The notes: generated by a model not told the origin, from the letters alone. Shown: positions 1 to 6,269, numbered from the stretch's first letter. The stretch: 8,661 nt of DNA from an uncultured Burkholderiales bacterium (GCA_903845315.1 CAIMWY010000018.1:1-8661); one strand, 5' to 3'. Numbers and translations are program-made.

Positions 1-980
1 CAGTACTTGGCCACGCAGCCGCTGTAGTAGCTGGTGCCACAAGCCAAGATCAACACGTTGTCGATGGCCTTGAACACCGAGTAGGCGCCGTCGCCAAACA
101 GCTCGGGCACGATGCCCTCGACGCCTTCCAAGGTGTCGGCAATGGCGCGGGGTTGCTCAAAAATTTCTTTTTGCATGTAGTGGCGGTAAGGCCCCAACTC
201 GGCAGCGCCGCTGTGGGCGTGGACGGTTTTGACCACACGGGTCACAGGCCGACGCGCCTTGTCAAACACCCAGTACTTGCCCAGTTGCAGGTCGACCAAG
301 TCGCCCTCTTCGAGGTACACGATTTGGTCGGTCACGCCGGCCAAGGCCATGGCGTCGCTGGCCAAAAAGGTCTCAGCGCCATCTTGACCCACACCCAAGA
401 TCAAGGGTGACCCAGCACGCGCACCGATGACGCGGTGTGGCTCGTCTTTGTGAAACACAGCAATCGCGTAGGCACCGGTCAAATGCGCCAAAGCGGCTTT
501 GACGGCTTCAAAAATGTCGCCGTTGTAGAGGCTGTCCACCAAGTGCGCAATGACTTCGGTGTCGGTCTGGCTGTGAAACACATAGCCCTTGGCTTGCAGC
601 TCGGCGCGCAGTTCGTCGTGGTTTTCAATGATGCCGTTGTGCACCAAGGCCACACGGCCTGGGCGTTGGTCGGCATCGGCGCCCGGGCCGTGGCTGAAAT
701 GGGGGTGGGCGTTGTGCACCGCGGGCACGCCGTGGGTGGCCCAGCGGGTGTGGGCAATGCCGGTGCCGCCTTGTATGTGGTCATCGGCCACTTGGGTCAT
801 GAGTTCAGACACGCGCGCGGTGCTGCGCGCACGCTGCAAGCCGCCTTGCTTGGCGCCCAAGCTGGCGGCGTGCACGGCCACGCCACACGAGTCGTAGCCC
901 CGGTACTCCAGGCGCTGCAAGCCTTGAACGAGGATGGGGACGATGTTGCGCGATGAAACTGCTCCGACGATGCCACACAT
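1..980 (-). CDS. glmS: Glutamine--fructose-6-phosphate aminotransferase (isomerizing), N-terminal 326 codons
   Basis: Cytoplasmic enzyme that converts fructose-6-phosphate and glutamine to glucosamine-6-phosphate, the entry step to UDP-GlcNAc for peptidoglycan and LPS. The protein starts MCGIVGAV, so Cys2 is the N-terminal nucleophile of a class II glutamine amidotransferase. The domain continues with RLEYRGYDS (about 23-31), HTRWATHG (77-84), HNGIIEN (114-120) and SQTDTE (137-142). The first sugar-isomerase (SIS) domain begins near residue 305 with [10 protein letters not shown]. The frame stays open to the window edge. The family is about 610-630 residues, so roughly half is missing only because the window ends. 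The start is set by Cys2 and by AGGAG (minus strand, 989-993) 8 bases upstream of ATG. A Gly/Pro/Asp-rich insertion (about 98-108) between the HTRWATHG and HNGIIEN motifs is longer than in E. coli GlmS. It is divergent from the Lrp-type gene. Identification is very secure. Confidence 0.98.
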   Translation of the reverse strand, partial: MCGIVGAVSSRNIVPILVQGLQRLEYRGYDSCGVAVHAASLGAKQGGLQRARSTARVSELMTQVADDHIQGGTGIAHTRWATHGVPAVHNAHPHFSHGPGADADQRPGRVALVHNGIIENHDELRAELQAKGYVFHSQTDTEVIAHLVDSLYNGDIFEAVKAALAHLTGAYAIAVFHKDEPHRVIGARAGSPLILGVGQDGAETFLASDAMALAGVTDQIVYLEEGDLVDLQLGKYWVFDKARRPVTRVVKTVHAHSGAAELGPYRHYMQKEIFEQPRAIADTLEGVEGIVPELFGDGAYSVFKAIDNVLILACGTSYYSGCVAKY

Positions 981-1009
981 GTTCTGCACTCCTGAATTGG
1001 GTTGTCAGG

Positions 1010-1015
1010 ATATTA
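1010..1015 (-). promoter_or_regulatory. Possible -10 box for glmS
   Basis: On the minus strand this reads TAATAT, which matches 4 of 6 sigma70 -10 positions. It would start transcription near 1003, giving a glmS leader of about 22 bases that contains the AGGAG ribosome site. No good -35 lies at 17 bases. TTAAGA sits at a 19-base spacing, and the AAGAAATTTCTT dyad (1027-1038) covers that area, so a regulator bound there could affect glmS. This is a motif reading only. Confidence 0.35.
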
Positions 1016-1026
1016 GGTCTACCGAC

Positions 1027-1038
1027 AAGAAATTTCTT
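1027..1038. promoter_or_regulatory. AT-rich perfect palindrome, candidate operator
   Basis: AAGAAATTTCTT is a perfect 12-base palindrome in the glmS/Lrp intergenic region. It lies where the -35 region of glmS would be. Lrp/AsnC proteins bind AT-rich dyads and usually regulate their own and neighbouring genes, so this is a candidate operator. Similar dyads are at 1061-1075 and 1088-1100. The function is inferred. Confidence 0.4.
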
Positions 1039-1060
1039 AACTATTTATTTGTTTTTATGT

Positions 1061-1075
1061 TCATAAATTTCATGA
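1061..1075. promoter_or_regulatory. AT-rich imperfect dyad, candidate operator
   Basis: TCATAAATTTCATGA consists of TCAT and ATGA arms around an AAATTT core with one unpaired base. It is the middle of three dyads that share an AAATTT or split AATT core. The centres lie near 1032.5, 1067.5 and 1094. It may be part of an Lrp-type multi-site operator, but AT-rich DNA produces such dyads by chance. Confidence 0.3.
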
Positions 1076-1079
1076 ATAC

Positions 1080-1108
1080 TTGATATTGAAATTAAATTTC
1101 TTTAATAT
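1080..1108 (+). promoter_or_regulatory. Sigma70-type promoter of the Lrp/AsnC gene with dyad in the spacer
   Basis: TTGATA (1080-1085, 5 of 6 to TTGACA) and TAATAT (1103-1108, 4 of 6 to TATAAT) are separated by exactly 17 bases. The dyad GAAATT-A-AATTTC (1088-1100, 6-base perfect arms) fills most of the spacer, where a bound repressor would block polymerase. The expected start of transcription (about 1115) coincides with the preferred ATG at 1116, so the transcript may be leaderless. No Shine-Dalgarno sequence is seen. Confidence 0.5.
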
Positions 1109-1115
1109 TGGATAT

Positions 1116-1604
1116 ATGGAAGAAATAGACAATATTGATGTGCAGCTGTTGGACCTGCTCCAGCACGACGCCAGCTTGAGCAATGTGGCTTTGGCTGAGC
1201 GGGTGAAGGTGTCGCCACCCACCTGCTTGCGCCGCGTCAAACGCTTGCAGCAAGAGGGCTGGATAGAGCGTCAAGTGGCGGTGCTCAATGCCGACCGCTT
1301 GAGCGCAGCGCAGGGACAGGCCCTGAGTGCGCTGGTCGAAGTGACGCTGGACCGACAGGGGAGCGAACACATGGATGCGTTTGAACAACGTGCCGTGGCC
1401 GAAGACGCGGTGCAACAGTGTTGGCGCGTGTCACCAGGGCCCGACTTCATGTTGGTGCTGCAAACCGCCGACATGCCGAGCTACTTGGCACTGACGCAGC
1501 GCCTCTTCACGCAAGACGCCAATGTGCGCAACGTGAAAGCGTTTTTCAGCGTGAAGCGGGCCAAGTTCAGCAGCACGTGGCCGCTGCGCATTGCAAAAGC
1601 TTAA
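1116..1604 (+). CDS. Lrp/AsnC family transcriptional regulator
   Basis: A 162-residue DNA-binding regulator. Residues 4-50 form the AsnC-type winged helix-turn-helix (IDNIDVQLLDLLQHD, then the recognition region around SPPTCLRRVKRL at 33-44). Residues about 70-145 form the RAM ligand-binding/oligomerization domain, including SPGPDFMLVLQ (106-116). The size is typical of the family. ATG 1116 is preferred over TTG 1080, because 1116 gives the standard N-terminus and 1080-1085 looks like a -35 box. No ribosome site is visible. It is divergent from glmS across an AT-rich region with three dyads, so autoregulation and control of glmS are plausible but inferred. The effector is unknown. Its stop codon overlaps the stop of the convergent PIN toxin gene within TTAA (1601-1604). 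Confidence 0.9.
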   Translation: MEEIDNIDVQLLDLLQHDASLSNVALAERVKVSPPTCLRRVKRLQQEGWIERQVAVLNADRLSAAQGQALSALVEVTLDRQGSEHMDAFEQRAVAEDAVQQCWRVSPGPDFMLVLQTADMPSYLALTQRLFTQDANVRNVKAFFSVKRAKFSSTWPLRIAKA

Positions 1605-2017
1605 GCGCCTAAAAATACCATGGCTTGCTGGGGCGAGAGAACTTGCAAGCCAGGAATCGCTGCCATGTCCAGCAGGTCTTTGTCGCCACTGATCAAGGCA
1701 GCGGCGCTGGCCTGGAGGGCGGCCTCAACCATGTGATCGTCATCACGGTCGCGGCAATACACGCCCGGCACACCGATCTCGACCCAGTGCGCACAGGCAT
1801 TGAAGTCATGCAACAAGCGCTCACGCGACTCCAAGGAGATGAAGCGGTCGAACTTGGGGCGGTAAAGACGTGTGCGCAGCTCATCGAACGAGGCTTGCGA
1901 AAAAACCAAACGGTGCTTCGCCAAAGCCAATTGGACCAGCTTGGCAGGTGCGCCTTGTGTGGACAAGGCCGCACTGATAAACACATTGGTGTCGATGACC
2001 AGCTTAAGACTCGTCAC
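1601..2017 (-). CDS. PIN-domain toxin (VapC-like, COG1569 type)
   Basis: A 138-residue PIN-domain protein, a putative ribonuclease toxin of a type II toxin-antitoxin pair. Acidic active-site candidates are D9 in LVIDTNVF, E46 in SFDELRTRL, the cluster D90/D92/D93/D94 in CRDRDDDH, and D112/D114 in SGDKDLL. The arrangement resembles the 'putative toxin-antitoxin system toxin component, PIN family' (COG1569) more than short classical VapC. All expected acids are present, so it looks intact. The start is GTG, 14 bases inside the 3' end of the antitoxin gene, which suggests translational coupling; no strong ribosome site is seen. Its target RNA cannot be read from sequence. It ends tail-to-tail with the Lrp-type gene. 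Confidence 0.88.
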   Translation of the reverse strand: MTSLKLVIDTNVFISAALSTQGAPAKLVQLALAKHRLVFSQASFDELRTRLYRPKFDRFISLESRERLLHDFNACAHWVEIGVPGVYCRDRDDDHMVEAALQASAAALISGDKDLLDMAAIPGLQVLSPQQAMVFLGA

Positions 2018-2255
2018 GCAGCAAATCTTCGAGCAGCTCGGGGGTCATGCCCGCTTTTTCGGCTTGCATGGCGGTGTCTTGCAGGGTGTGCTGCAAGCGA
2101 TTGGCGTAAAACTCGCGCATCGCTTCGTAGTCTTGGGCGGAGACCATCACCCCCACCACCCGATCTCGGCGCATGACACGCACGGGCTCGCGCTGGGCCA
2201 AGTCAATGAATTGACCGAATTGGGTTTTTGCTTCGTTGGCGGAAAAGGTTTGCAT
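2004..2255 (-). CDS. Phd/YefM-family antitoxin
   Basis: An 83-residue antitoxin. Residues 1-45 (MQTFSANEAKTQFGQFIDLA, then REPVRVMRRDRVVGVMVSA and QDYEAM) match the DNA-binding Phd/YefM fold. The C-terminal part (about 50-83, acidic and helical, ending LLEDLLRDES) is the expected toxin-neutralizing tail. It lies directly upstream of the PIN toxin and overlaps it by 14 bases, the usual antitoxin-first order. Phd/YefM proteins normally bind a palindrome in their own promoter. A dyad fitting this is at 2272-2285. No Shine-Dalgarno sequence precedes the ATG. Confidence 0.9.
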   Translation of the reverse strand: MQTFSANEAKTQFGQFIDLAQREPVRVMRRDRVVGVMVSAQDYEAMREFYANRLQHTLQDTAMQAEKAGMTPELLEDLLRDES

Positions 2256-2261
2256 GCGCCA

Positions 2262-2285
2262 AATTTAGCACGAATCGAACGATTC
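2262..2285 (-). promoter_or_regulatory. Candidate promoter/operator of the toxin-antitoxin pair
   Basis: In the 45 bases between the glmU stop and the antitoxin ATG, the dyad GAATCG-AA-CGATTC (2272-2285) has perfect 6-base arms. Just downstream on the minus strand is TGC followed by TAAATT (2267-2262), an extended -10-like box that ends 6 bases before the ATG. A TCGACT -35-like sequence lies 18 bases further up. The dyad would sit between -35 and -10, where a Phd/YefM autorepressor would be expected. Motif reading only. Confidence 0.4.
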
Positions 2286-2300
2286 AGTCGATCCAGTAGG

Positions 2301-3695
2301 CTATTTCGGCGTTTTATCTGGCCGCTTGTAATTGGCCATGCTCACCTGCTTGCCCCGCGCCACGCTCAAAGCACCGGGCTCGGTGCTCTTGGTGATGGTC
2401 GAGCCCCCGCCCACCGTGCCGCCCGCGCCAATGGTGACAGGCGCGACCAACACGCAGTTGCTGCCCACATGCACATCGGCCTCGATGACGGTGCGGTGTT
2501 TGTTGGCGCCGTCGTAGTTGGCAGTGATGCTGCCCGCGCCAAAGTTGACGCGCTCACCCACCGTGGCGTCGCCCAAGTAGGCCAAGTGGTTGGCTTTGGC
2601 GCCACGGGCCAGGGTGGAGTTTTTGACTTCCACAAAGTTACCAATGTGCACCTCAGCGGCCAGTTGTGCGCCAGGGCGCAAACGGGCAAAGGGGCCAATC
2701 AGGGCGCTCTCGCCCACGGTCACACCGAGTTGTTCGCCGTCGATGTGGGTGAAGGGGTGAATCACCGCGCCTGCCTCAATGACGCAGTTGGCGATGACGC
2801 AGTTGGCACCGATCTTCACGCCTTGGCCCAAGGACACCTGGCCTTGAAAGATGCAGTTCACATCGATCTCCACGTCTTGCGCGCACTGCAAATGGCCACG
2901 CACATCTAAGCGTGCGGGGTCGATGATGCGCACACCGTCGTTCATCAAGGCTTGGGCTTGGCGCAGTTGAAACGCACGCTCCAGTTCGGCCAATTGCGTG
3001 GGGCTGTTGACGCCGGCCACTTGGGCGGGATCGGCAATTTGGTGCCCCACCACCGACACGCCATCGGCCACGGCGAACTTGACCACGTCGGTCAGGTAGT
3101 ACTCCTGCTGCGCGTTGTGGTTGTCCAAACGCGCCAACCAGGGTTTGAGCAACTTGGCGGGGACCGCCATGATGCCGCTGTACACCTCGCGAATGCCGCG
3201 TTGTGCGTCGCTGGCGTCTTTGTGCTCCACGATGGCTTGCACTTGACCGTCGGCATTGCGCACGATGCGCCCGTAGCCGGTGGGGTCGTCAAAGGCGATG
3301 GTCAACAAAGCCAGGTGCTGGCCTGCACAGGCATCGATCAAGGCTTGCAAGGTGTCGGCTTGGGTCAGCGGCACATCGCCCGAGAGCACGACCACCACCG
3401 CGTCATCGGCCAACAACGGCACGGTTTGTTGCACCGCGTGCCCGGTGCCCAACTGGGGCATTTGGCGGGCGAACTGCAAACCGGCTTGGGGGTTGGCCTG
3501 GTGCAACGCGGCCTCAACCTCTTGAGCACCGTGACCGGTGATGACGAGGGTGTGACGCGCCTGCAAGTTGCGCGCGGTGTCGATCACATGCTGCACCAAG
3601 GCCTTGCCCGCCAAGCGGTGCAAAACCTTAGGCATACTGCTCTTCATGCGTGTGCCTTTGCCGGCCGCCATGATCACCACATCCAACACAGTCAT
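2301..3695 (-). CDS. glmU: Bifunctional GlcN-1-P N-acetyltransferase / UDP-GlcNAc pyrophosphorylase
   Basis: Cytoplasmic enzyme that acetylates glucosamine-1-phosphate with acetyl-CoA and then uridylylates it to UDP-GlcNAc, precursor of peptidoglycan and lipid A. The 464 residues match the family length (E. coli 456). The N-terminal uridyltransferase carries MAAGKGTRM (9-17), PKVLH (22-26), LGTGHAVQQ (82-90), metal-binding D107 in SGDVPL, and N230 in GVNS. From about residue 258 the left-handed hexapeptide beta-helix acetyltransferase follows, with the catalytic His at 370 in KANHLAYLGD and GAGSITANYDG (386-396). ATG 3695 is preferred: AAAAGG (3705-3710) lies 9 bases upstream. ATG 3704 (adding MND) is in frame but directly abuts that site. 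The gene is divergent from the lipoprotein with overlapping start codons. Confidence 0.97.
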   Translation of the reverse strand: MTVLDVVIMAAGKGTRMKSSMPKVLHRLAGKALVQHVIDTARNLQARHTLVITGHGAQEVEAALHQANPQAGLQFARQMPQLGTGHAVQQTVPLLADDAVVVVLSGDVPLTQADTLQALIDACAGQHLALLTIAFDDPTGYGRIVRNADGQVQAIVEHKDASDAQRGIREVYSGIMAVPAKLLKPWLARLDNHNAQQEYYLTDVVKFAVADGVSVVGHQIADPAQVAGVNSPTQLAELERAFQLRQAQALMNDGVRIIDPARLDVRGHLQCAQDVEIDVNCIFQGQVSLGQGVKIGANCVIANCVIEAGAVIHPFTHIDGEQLGVTVGESALIGPFARLRPGAQLAAEVHIGNFVEVKNSTLARGAKANHLAYLGDATVGERVNFGAGSITANYDGANKHRTVIEADVHVGSNCVLVAPVTIGAGGTVGGGSTITKSTEPGALSVARGKQVSMANYKRPDKTPK

Positions 3696-4581
3696 GTCAT
3701 TCATCCTTTTATTGCGAAGAATTATCCGCCAAGCCCTTTTGTCACTGGGCGTGTTGGCATTTGCCTTGTTCACGGGGTGCAGCACCATCAAGTTGGTCTA
3801 CAACCAAAGCGATGACTTGCTCTACTGGTGGGCCGATGCCTATGTGGATTTAGAGGCAGAGCAAAAAACCACCACCCGCGAAGCCTTGGGTGATTTGCAA
3901 CGCTGGCACCGTCAACAGCAACTGCCCGAGTATGTGGTGCTGCTGCAAAAAGCACGCGGCATGGCGCTGCAAGACATCAACGCCCCCCAAGTGTGCGCGG
4001 TGACCGATGAGATGAAAGCCAGCTTCTTGTTGCTGCTGCGCCAGATCGAACCCGCAGCCGCTCGGCTGGGCACGCAACTCAAGACTGATCAGCTCCAGCA
4101 CATGCGCAAGCGCTATGACAAAACCAACAAAGAGTGGCGCTCAGATTGGTTAGAAGGCAGCGCAGAAAAACGCTTGCGTTACCGCACCAAGCAGGCCTTG
4201 AACAGGTTGGAAGATTTCTATGGCCGACTCGATGACCCACAACGCGAGGTGCTGAACCAATGGCTAAGCAGCTCGGTGTTTGATGCAGCGATCAACTATG
4301 TCGAACGCGAACGCCGCCAAGCCGACAGCTTGCAAACCCTGCAACGCATGGCAGAAGGTGGCTCGGTCACTGCGGCACAGGGCCTGCTGCGCGCATGGAC
4401 AGACCGCACCTTCAACTCACCCAACGAGTCATACCGCAGCTACAGCCAAGCCCTGTGGCAAGAAAACTGCAATGGCTTTGCCAAGCTGCACAACAGCACC
4501 ACCCCTGCGCAGCGCCAACGCTTGGTGGAAACCTTGCGCGGCTATGAAACCGATTTAAAAACTTTGAACGCGCAAAAATAA
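3694..4581 (+). CDS. DUF6279-like lipoprotein
   Basis: A 295-residue predicted lipoprotein of unknown function. The N-terminus holds a basic stretch (RRIIRQ, 8-13), a hydrophobic segment, and the lipobox LFTGC with the lipidated Cys at 29 followed by Ser, which favours the outer membrane. The mature part begins STIKLVYNQSDDLLYWWADA and continues with YVDLEAEQ and WHRQQQLPEY. This is the pattern I associate with DUF6279 lipoproteins, from memory rather than a search. The rest is mostly helical and charged, with no catalytic motif seen. The start is uncertain. ATG 3694 shares CATG with the glmU ATG and has no ribosome site. TTG 3712 would give a cleaner signal peptide (MRRIIRQALLSLG) but also lacks one. 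The convergent MBL gene ends one base away. Confidence 0.8.
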   Translation: MSFILLLRRIIRQALLSLGVLAFALFTGCSTIKLVYNQSDDLLYWWADAYVDLEAEQKTTTREALGDLQRWHRQQQLPEYVVLLQKARGMALQDINAPQVCAVTDEMKASFLLLLRQIEPAAARLGTQLKTDQLQHMRKRYDKTNKEWRSDWLEGSAEKRLRYRTKQALNRLEDFYGRLDDPQREVLNQWLSSSVFDAAINYVERERRQADSLQTLQRMAEGGSVTAAQGLLRAWTDRTFNSPNESYRSYSQALWQENCNGFAKLHNSTTPAQRQRLVETLRGYETDLKTLNAQK

Positions 4582-4582
4582 A

Positions 4583-5575
4583 TCAAGCTTGCAGCGCGGC
4601 CCACATGGCTTTGTCGCGCTCGGCCGTCCAGATGCGTGGGTTCTTGATGCCTTGGGCCTCGTCGTAGGCGCGGCTCACGTCAAACGGCAAGCAGTGTTCG
4701 TAGATGAACACATGACCAAAGATCGGATCCATGCTTTGACGGGTCAAAGCCATCGAGGCTTTGAGGTCTAGGCCTTGTTGGGCAGCTTCTTTCCCGCAGC
4801 CAAACAAGGTTTCCACAAAGCGTTTGGTGTAGTCCAAGGCCTTGTTGACGTCAGCGTGGCCCATCATGGCTTCGCCGCGTCCGGGCACGATGGCCTCGGC
4901 ATTCAAGGCACGCAAGGCTTCGAGCGTGGCCGGCCACTCTTCGAGTTGGGCGTCACCGGTGTAGACACCGGCTTCGTACTCCACCAGGTCACCACTGAAC
5001 AGCACTTTTTCGGCCTCTACCCAGGCAATCGTGTCGCCCCGTGTGTGGCCCGCGCCGGGGTGCCAGATGTCAACCTTCACGCCCCCTAAGTCGATGCACA
5101 AAGAGCCTTGGCGACCGGGTTGGCCGTCGCCCACCACCAGCGTGGGCCAGGTCAAGCCCGGAATGCCCTCCACACCACGGAACAAGCGCGGGAAGCGCTC
5201 GATCTCGCTTTGCATGTCTTGTGCACCACGTTCGACGATGAGTTCATACGTGCCCCGGCTGGCAATGACCTCGGTGGCGCCCTCTGCGGCATAGGCACTG
5301 GCCCCCAACACACGCACCGCGTGGTAGTGGGTCAACAGCACGTACTTGATGGGCTTGTCGCTGACGGTGCGAATTTTGGCAATCAGGTCGCGCGCCATGG
5401 CGGGCGTGGCGGTGGCGTCACTGACCAAAATGTATTTGTCGCCAATGATCACGCCCGAGTTGGGATCGCCTTCAGCGGTATAGGCCCAGCAATGGGGACT
5501 GAGTTGCTTGAAGGTGATTTTTTTCTCATCCAAGTCAGCTTGACTGGCAAAGGCTTTGGTCGGCGCGGTGGACAT
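4583..5575 (-). CDS. Metallo-beta-lactamase-fold protein with degenerate metal site
   Basis: A 330-residue MBL-fold protein. The fold is supported by the N-terminal strands (SGVIIGDKYILVSDA, 40-54), the second-motif position LTHYHAVRVLGASAY (81-95), GAGHTRGDT (174-182), FSGDLVEY (193-200) and VPGRGEAMMG (230-239). The canonical HxHxDH is H83-Y-H85-A-V87-R88, so the Asp and His ligands are replaced. The usual PGHG is PGRG (R233). H177 and D196 remain. A normal two-metal hydrolase site is therefore unlikely, so the protein may bind one metal, use another chemistry, or be non-catalytic. The substrate is unknown. The start is supported by AGGAG (5585-5589) 9 bases upstream of ATG. It is downstream of a TetR-type gene on the same strand, a possible regulatory pair. 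Confidence 0.88.
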   Translation of the reverse strand: MSTAPTKAFASQADLDEKKITFKQLSPHCWAYTAEGDPNSGVIIGDKYILVSDATATPAMARDLIAKIRTVSDKPIKYVLLTHYHAVRVLGASAYAAEGATEVIASRGTYELIVERGAQDMQSEIERFPRLFRGVEGIPGLTWPTLVVGDGQPGRQGSLCIDLGGVKVDIWHPGAGHTRGDTIAWVEAEKVLFSGDLVEYEAGVYTGDAQLEEWPATLEALRALNAEAIVPGRGEAMMGHADVNKALDYTKRFVETLFGCGKEAAQQGLDLKASMALTRQSMDPIFGHVFIYEHCLPFDVSRAYDEAQGIKNPRIWTAERDKAMWAALQA

Positions 5576-5608
5576 GGCACTTGACTCCTGTTTGTGTTGC
5601 CTGAGATT

Positions 5609-5641
5609 TTAACTAATCGAAATGCGTTACGGATTGGTAAA
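5609..5641. promoter_or_regulatory. Imperfect dyad between the TetR-type and MBL genes, candidate operator
   Basis: TTAACTAATC (5609-5618) and GATTGGTAAA (5632-5641) are inverted arms that match at 8 of 10 positions around a 13-base centre. On the minus strand TAAAAT, a good -10-like box (5 of 6), overlaps the dyad's MBL-proximal arm, though no convincing -35 is found. A TetR-type regulator could bind here to control the MBL gene. This is inference from symmetry only. Confidence 0.3.
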
Positions 5642-5644
5642 TTT

Positions 5645-6250
5645 CTAAACTGGCGCAGAAAGTCCGCGTTCGAGCATCGCAATCACCTCATCGGCAAATG
5701 CGGCATAGCTGATCGGCCCGTCCGGGCGCAGCCAAGTGAAGGTCCAGTTGATCATGCCAAACAGCATCATGGTGACGGCAGTTTGGTTGACCGGATTCAA
5801 GCGCTCTGGATAAGCCCGTTTCAAAAAGCGGGTGAAGGCCGCCACCACGTCGCGCTGGCGGGCCACGATCAAGGCGCGTTGTTCTTCGCCCAAAAACTTG
5901 GTGTCGCCCAGCAAGGCCACATGCCGCGTGGCTGAGTTTTCATACTCTTGTAAAAAGCGTCGAACCAACTCGTGCAATGCAGCGCAGTCGTCCAAGTCGC
6001 GCCGCTGCGCCACCGCTTCAGACTCGCCAATCAGTGCCAATAGGCGCTGGGTGTAACGGTCGAGCAAGTCAAACAGAATGGCTTCTTTGCTCTCGTAATA
6101 GTGGTACAGCCGCGCTTTGGACGTGCCCCCCGCAGCAGCAATGGTGCTCATGCTGGTGGCAGGGTAGCTGCCGTCGGCAAAGCATTGCGCTGCGATGTCT
6201 AAGATTTCGTCGCGTTTGAGATCGTGAGAGGCTGATTTGGGGCGGGCCAT
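5645..6250 (-). CDS. TetR/AcrR-family transcriptional regulator
   Basis: A 201-residue one-component regulator. The N-terminal TetR helix-turn-helix spans about residues 12-60 (RDEILDIAAQCFADG, TSMSTIAAAGGTSKARLYHY and YESKEAIL). The rest is the helical ligand-binding and dimerization domain, ending MINWTFTWLRPDGPISYAAF and ADEVIAMLERGL. That C-terminal style is common in TetR regulators of acyl-CoA and catabolic genes, but the ligand cannot be told. GGAG (6261-6264) lies 10 bases before the ATG. It sits 19 bases after the cyclo-ligase stop and 69 bases before the MBL start on the same strand, so the three are probably co-transcribed. The MBL gene is its likeliest target, perhaps from an internal promoter in the 69-base gap. 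Confidence 0.93.
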   Translation of the reverse strand: MARPKSASHDLKRDEILDIAAQCFADGSYPATSMSTIAAAGGTSKARLYHYYESKEAILFDLLDRYTQRLLALIGESEAVAQRRDLDDCAALHELVRRFLQEYENSATRHVALLGDTKFLGEEQRALIVARQRDVVAAFTRFLKRAYPERLNPVNQTAVTMMLFGMINWTFTWLRPDGPISYAAFADEVIAMLERGLSAPV

Positions 6251-6269
6251 GCGCAGTGAACTCCGCCCT

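Noticed and set aside
435..956. 173-codon plus-strand open frame
   Set aside because: It is antisense to the glutaminase domain of glmS. The composition is that of a shadow frame.
1080..1115. TTG start for the Lrp-type protein
   Set aside because: It would add a hydrophobic/AT-encoded extension atypical of the family and overlaps the likely promoter.
981..1115. glmS ribozyme or riboswitch upstream of glmS
   Set aside because: The glmS ribozyme is known from Firmicutes and related groups. The leader here is likely only about 20 bases, and the region is AT-rich without the expected structure.
2272..2285. Terminator hairpin after glmU
   Set aside because: The dyad arms are separated by only 2 bases, so a hairpin cannot close, and no T-run follows. 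An operator is a better reading.
1872..2909. 345-codon plus-strand open frame
   Set aside because: It runs antisense through the toxin-antitoxin genes and the 3' half of glmU, both strongly supported. Its translation has no recognizable motif and looks like a GC-rich shadow frame.
3696..3791. Longer glmU N-terminus
   Set aside because: The extra 32 residues have no counterpart in GlmU, and the good ribosome site and conserved N-terminus point to 3695.
2952..3815. 287-codon plus-strand open frame
   Set aside because: It is antisense to the catalytic N-terminal part of glmU, whose motifs are unmistakable. The His/Val/Gly-rich translation is typical of a reverse-complement shadow.
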